Position numbers and translations under genes: made by a program. A model generated the notes under the pieces. It saw only the letters and a program-made list of their open reading frames with translations. It made no database searches and was not told the origin of the DNA. This document shows positions 62,501 through 64,000 of a DNA stretch of 64,000 nt, piece by piece; positions within the stretch are counted from its first letter, which is position 1, and the number at the start of each line of letters is the position of its first letter. Origin of the DNA: an uncultured Prevotellaceae bacterium (GTDB taxonomy: Bacteria; Bacteroidota; Bacteroidia; Bacteroidales; Bacteroidaceae); the NCBI GenBank assembly GCA_902776665.1, contig CACYQZ010000003.1, positions 48,890-112,889 of the forward strand, given 5' to 3'.

Positions 62501-62508
62501 CAAAGTTA
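62501..62508 (-). promoter_or_regulatory. -7 element upstream of rpmF
   Basis: Minus strand TAACTTTG, 82 bases before the rpmF start, fits TAnnTTTG. The -33 position falls in a GAATGAA heptamer array and has no clear TTTG. Confidence 0.55.
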
Positions 62509-62520
62509 CGAAAAAAATGA

Positions 62521-62541
62521 GAATTAAGAATGAAGAATGAA
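62521..62541 (+). repeat. Short GAATGAA heptamer array
   Basis: GAATTAA followed by GAATGAA twice, between rpmF and the sensor kinase and overlapping the expected -33 position of the rpmF promoter. Confidence 0.7.
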
Positions 62542-62620
62542 GTTTTTTTTCGCTTTTTATCAAAAATCTGCTTTGAAAATCCTACAGATTGCACATTCGT
62601 TGGGCAGAGTGTGCAAACTT

Positions 62621-63784
62621 TTATTTCATCAGTTCGATGCGGAAGGTTGTTCCGCGACCTGCTTCCGTACTCTTCACATAGATGCGACCATGGTGATATT
62701 CCTCTACAATGCGCTTGGCAAGCGACAATCCGAGACCCCAACCGCGCTGTTTGGTCGTAAAACCAGGTCGGAACACGTTTTTCACGTCTTTTTTCTTGAT
62801 GCCCTTGCCCGTGTCGGCCACCTCCACGACCACACGATCCATCTCCATACCCGTGAAAAGTGTGATTTTTCCCTCGCCCTCCATCGCATCGACGGCATTT
62901 TTGCAAAGATTTTCGATGACCCACTCGAATAGCGACGCATTCAGCGGAACGATGATGTCGTCGGGCGGAAAAACCGTCACCAACTGCACTTTGTTCGACA
63001 CGCGACGGCTCATGTAATCGACCACGTGGTTCATCACTTCGTTGAGGCTCACGGGAACGGGCTCGGGTAGCGAACCGATTTTCGAAAAACGGTCGGCGAT
63101 GAGTTGCAGTCGCTTCACGTCCTTGTCCATTTCGGGAATCAGCGTGTCATCGGGATAGGCTTCGCGCAGCATTTCTGTCCACGCCATCAGGCTCGAAATC
63201 GGTGTTCCGAGTTGGTGGGCAGTTTCTTTCGAGAGTCCGACCCAAACCTTGTTCTGTTCGGCGCGTTTCGAGGTCAAAAGGGCGAAAATCGCAATGACCA
63301 CAAACAGCAAAACCACGCCCAACTGAACGTATGGATAGACTGCCAACCGCTTGAGAATCAGCGAGTCGTCGTAGCAAACCTCGATGTAGTCAGAGTCGCG
63401 TTCGTCGTCGATGCCGATGCGAATACTCCGTCCTTTGGCCTTCATACGCTGGCCGATTTGGGCGATGGCCTGCAGGCTGTCAGAGGAGTTCAGTTCCTTC
63501 ATGTCGATGTTGCGAAACACCTGCACTTCACCATTATTGTCCATCACCACGACGGGAATCGTCGTGTTGTCTTCGATGACTTTCAACACAAGGTTCATGC
63601 CCGAATTTTCATCATTGGTGCTCAGCGTGTGCATCGCCTCGGCCCAGATTTCCATTTTTTTGTGCTCTTCCTCATAGAGGTCGCGCGTCAAAATGTTCGA
63701 CACGACAAGCGATGCCACGGCAATCAGAATCGCCATGACCACCAGAAGAATCTTCACTTGTCGAATTCGGTCAGTCCATTGCAT
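62621..63784 (-). CDS. Sensor histidine kinase
   Basis: The 387-residue protein has two membrane segments (about 10-30 and 150-172) flanking a small periplasmic domain, then a HisKA-type dimerisation helix with the H-box GLSKETAHQLGTPISSL. The ATPase domain follows with N-box ENLCKNAVDAM, G1 VADTGKGI and G2 RGWGLGLSLAKRI. The AHQLGTP form of the H-box is typical of Bacteroidetes kinases. No HAMP domain and no response regulator gene is adjacent in the window. The signal is unknown. It lies between an rRNA operon and rpmF. Confidence 0.92.
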   Translation of the reverse strand: MQWTDRIRQVKILLVVMAILIAVASLVVSNILTRDLYEEEHKKMEIWAEAMHTLSTNDENSGMNLVLKVIEDNTTIPVVVMDNNGEVQVFRNIDMKELNSSDSLQAIAQIGQRMKAKGRSIRIGIDDERDSDYIEVCYDDSLILKRLAVYPYVQLGVVLLFVVIAIFALLTSKRAEQNKVWVGLSKETAHQLGTPISSLMAWTEMLREAYPDDTLIPEMDKDVKRLQLIADRFSKIGSLPEPVPVSLNEVMNHVVDYMSRRVSNKVQLVTVFPPDDIIVPLNASLFEWVIENLCKNAVDAMEGEGKITLFTGMEMDRVVVEVADTGKGIKKKDVKNVFRPGFTTKQRGWGLGLSLAKRIVEEYHHGRIYVKSTEAGRGTTFRIELMK

Positions 63785-63863
63785 ACGCTTATATAACGAC
63801 TTTTTCCGCGATTTATTGTGATAATGGATGAAGGAATAGGGTAGAAGATTCCTTTTACGAAAA

Positions 63864-63897
63864 AATCCGACGCGCCTGATTTCAGACTCGTCGGATT
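63864..63897 (-). terminator. rRNA operon terminator
   Basis: AATCCGACG (63864-63872) and CGTCGGATT (63889-63897) form a perfect 9-bp stem with a 16-base loop, followed on the minus strand by a run of T. It lies just downstream of the 5S gene. Confidence 0.88.
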
Positions 63898-63907
63898 GTG
63901 AAAAAAA

Positions 63908-64000
63908 GGGGCATCCACCTACTCTCCCGCATTGTCGCGCAGTACCATCGGCGCAGGCGGGCTTAACTGCTCTGTTCGGAATGGGAAGAGGTGGGACACC
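63908..64000 (-). rRNA. rrf: 5S rRNA, 3' part (5' end outside the window)
   Basis: The minus strand reads CCACCTCTTCCCATTCCGAA, then CAGAGCAGTTAAGCCCGCC, GCGCCGATGGTACTGC and ends GGGAGAGTAGGTGGATGCCCC, the conserved 5S pattern of Bacteroidetes. About 93 bases are present; the remaining 5' part and the 23S and 16S genes would lie beyond the right edge. Confidence 0.93.

Noticed and set aside
62589-62616. Terminator after the sensor kinase
   Set aside because: TTGCACA/TGTGCAA can pair, but the stem is short, the loop is 14 bases and there is no T-tract on the minus strand.

Overview
The window looks like a chromosomal segment of a Bacteroidales bacterium, most probably Prevotellaceae. Evidence: many promoters fit the Bacteroidetes pattern (a -33 TTTG-like box, 19-21 bases, then TAnnTTTG). 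There is a TonB receptor with a carboxypeptidase-regulatory-like domain, a GH97 glucosidase, an NhaD antiporter, and the cluster rpmF-fabH-era with der nearby. Several secreted proteins end in a 'GIYIVNGKKVxxK'-type C-terminal signal typical of Prevotella. The assignment rests on reading the sequence and on family knowledge; no search was run.

Layout. 0-8.6 kb holds housekeeping and metabolic genes: a DUF4435-like/AAA ATPase pair, nhaD, an acyltransferase, rhaB, pepD, a flippase-like membrane protein and rsmA. 8.6-35.9 kb is one long forward surface-polysaccharide locus behind a structured leader. It carries nucleotide-sugar enzymes (a LegB/LegC-like pair, the UDP-L-FucNAc trio, a WbpM/PglF-like dehydratase with a PglE-like aminotransferase), three ATP-grasp enzymes, Wzx, Wzy, glycosyltransferases, a PglC-like priming transferase, LicD, a cytidylyltransferase-oxidoreductase fusion and an NTP_transf_5 protein. 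Its middle is visibly more AT-rich than the flanks. 36.0-43.0 kb holds frr, rsgA, a hydrolase, a DUF554 protein and a large TonB-type receptor. 43.3-48.4 kb encodes a small peptide and a 1570-residue secreted repeat protein. 48.4-53.1 kb has a likely GNAT toxin-antitoxin pair, mlaE and mlaF separated by a four-helix-bundle gene, a lipoprotein and der. 53.3-60.2 kb is a cassette of GH97, a phosphodiesterase-like enzyme and two Omp28-like paralogues lying between der and era. 60.3-64 kb holds era, fabH, rpmF, a sensor kinase, and the 3' end of an rRNA operon (5S and terminator) on the minus strand.

The most unusual feature cuts across the genes. Short tandem arrays with 7-bp or 8-bp periodicity, and copies of a GC-rich palindromic mini-element, are scattered through the core-gene regions. 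Several sit in frame inside conserved genes (rsmA, rsgA, era, a hydrolase, DUF554, a lipoprotein signal peptide). One array apparently supplies the start codon of rsgA. None was seen in the 27-kb polysaccharide locus. The clearest mobile-looking unit is a four-helix-bundle (23S-IVS-protein-like) gene between mlaE and mlaF, flanked by inverted octamer arrays that could pair and loop out exactly that gene.

Gene starts were chosen by promoter position, overlap with neighbours and remembered family lengths. Functions of the polysaccharide enzymes are family-level; the final sugar structures are not known.
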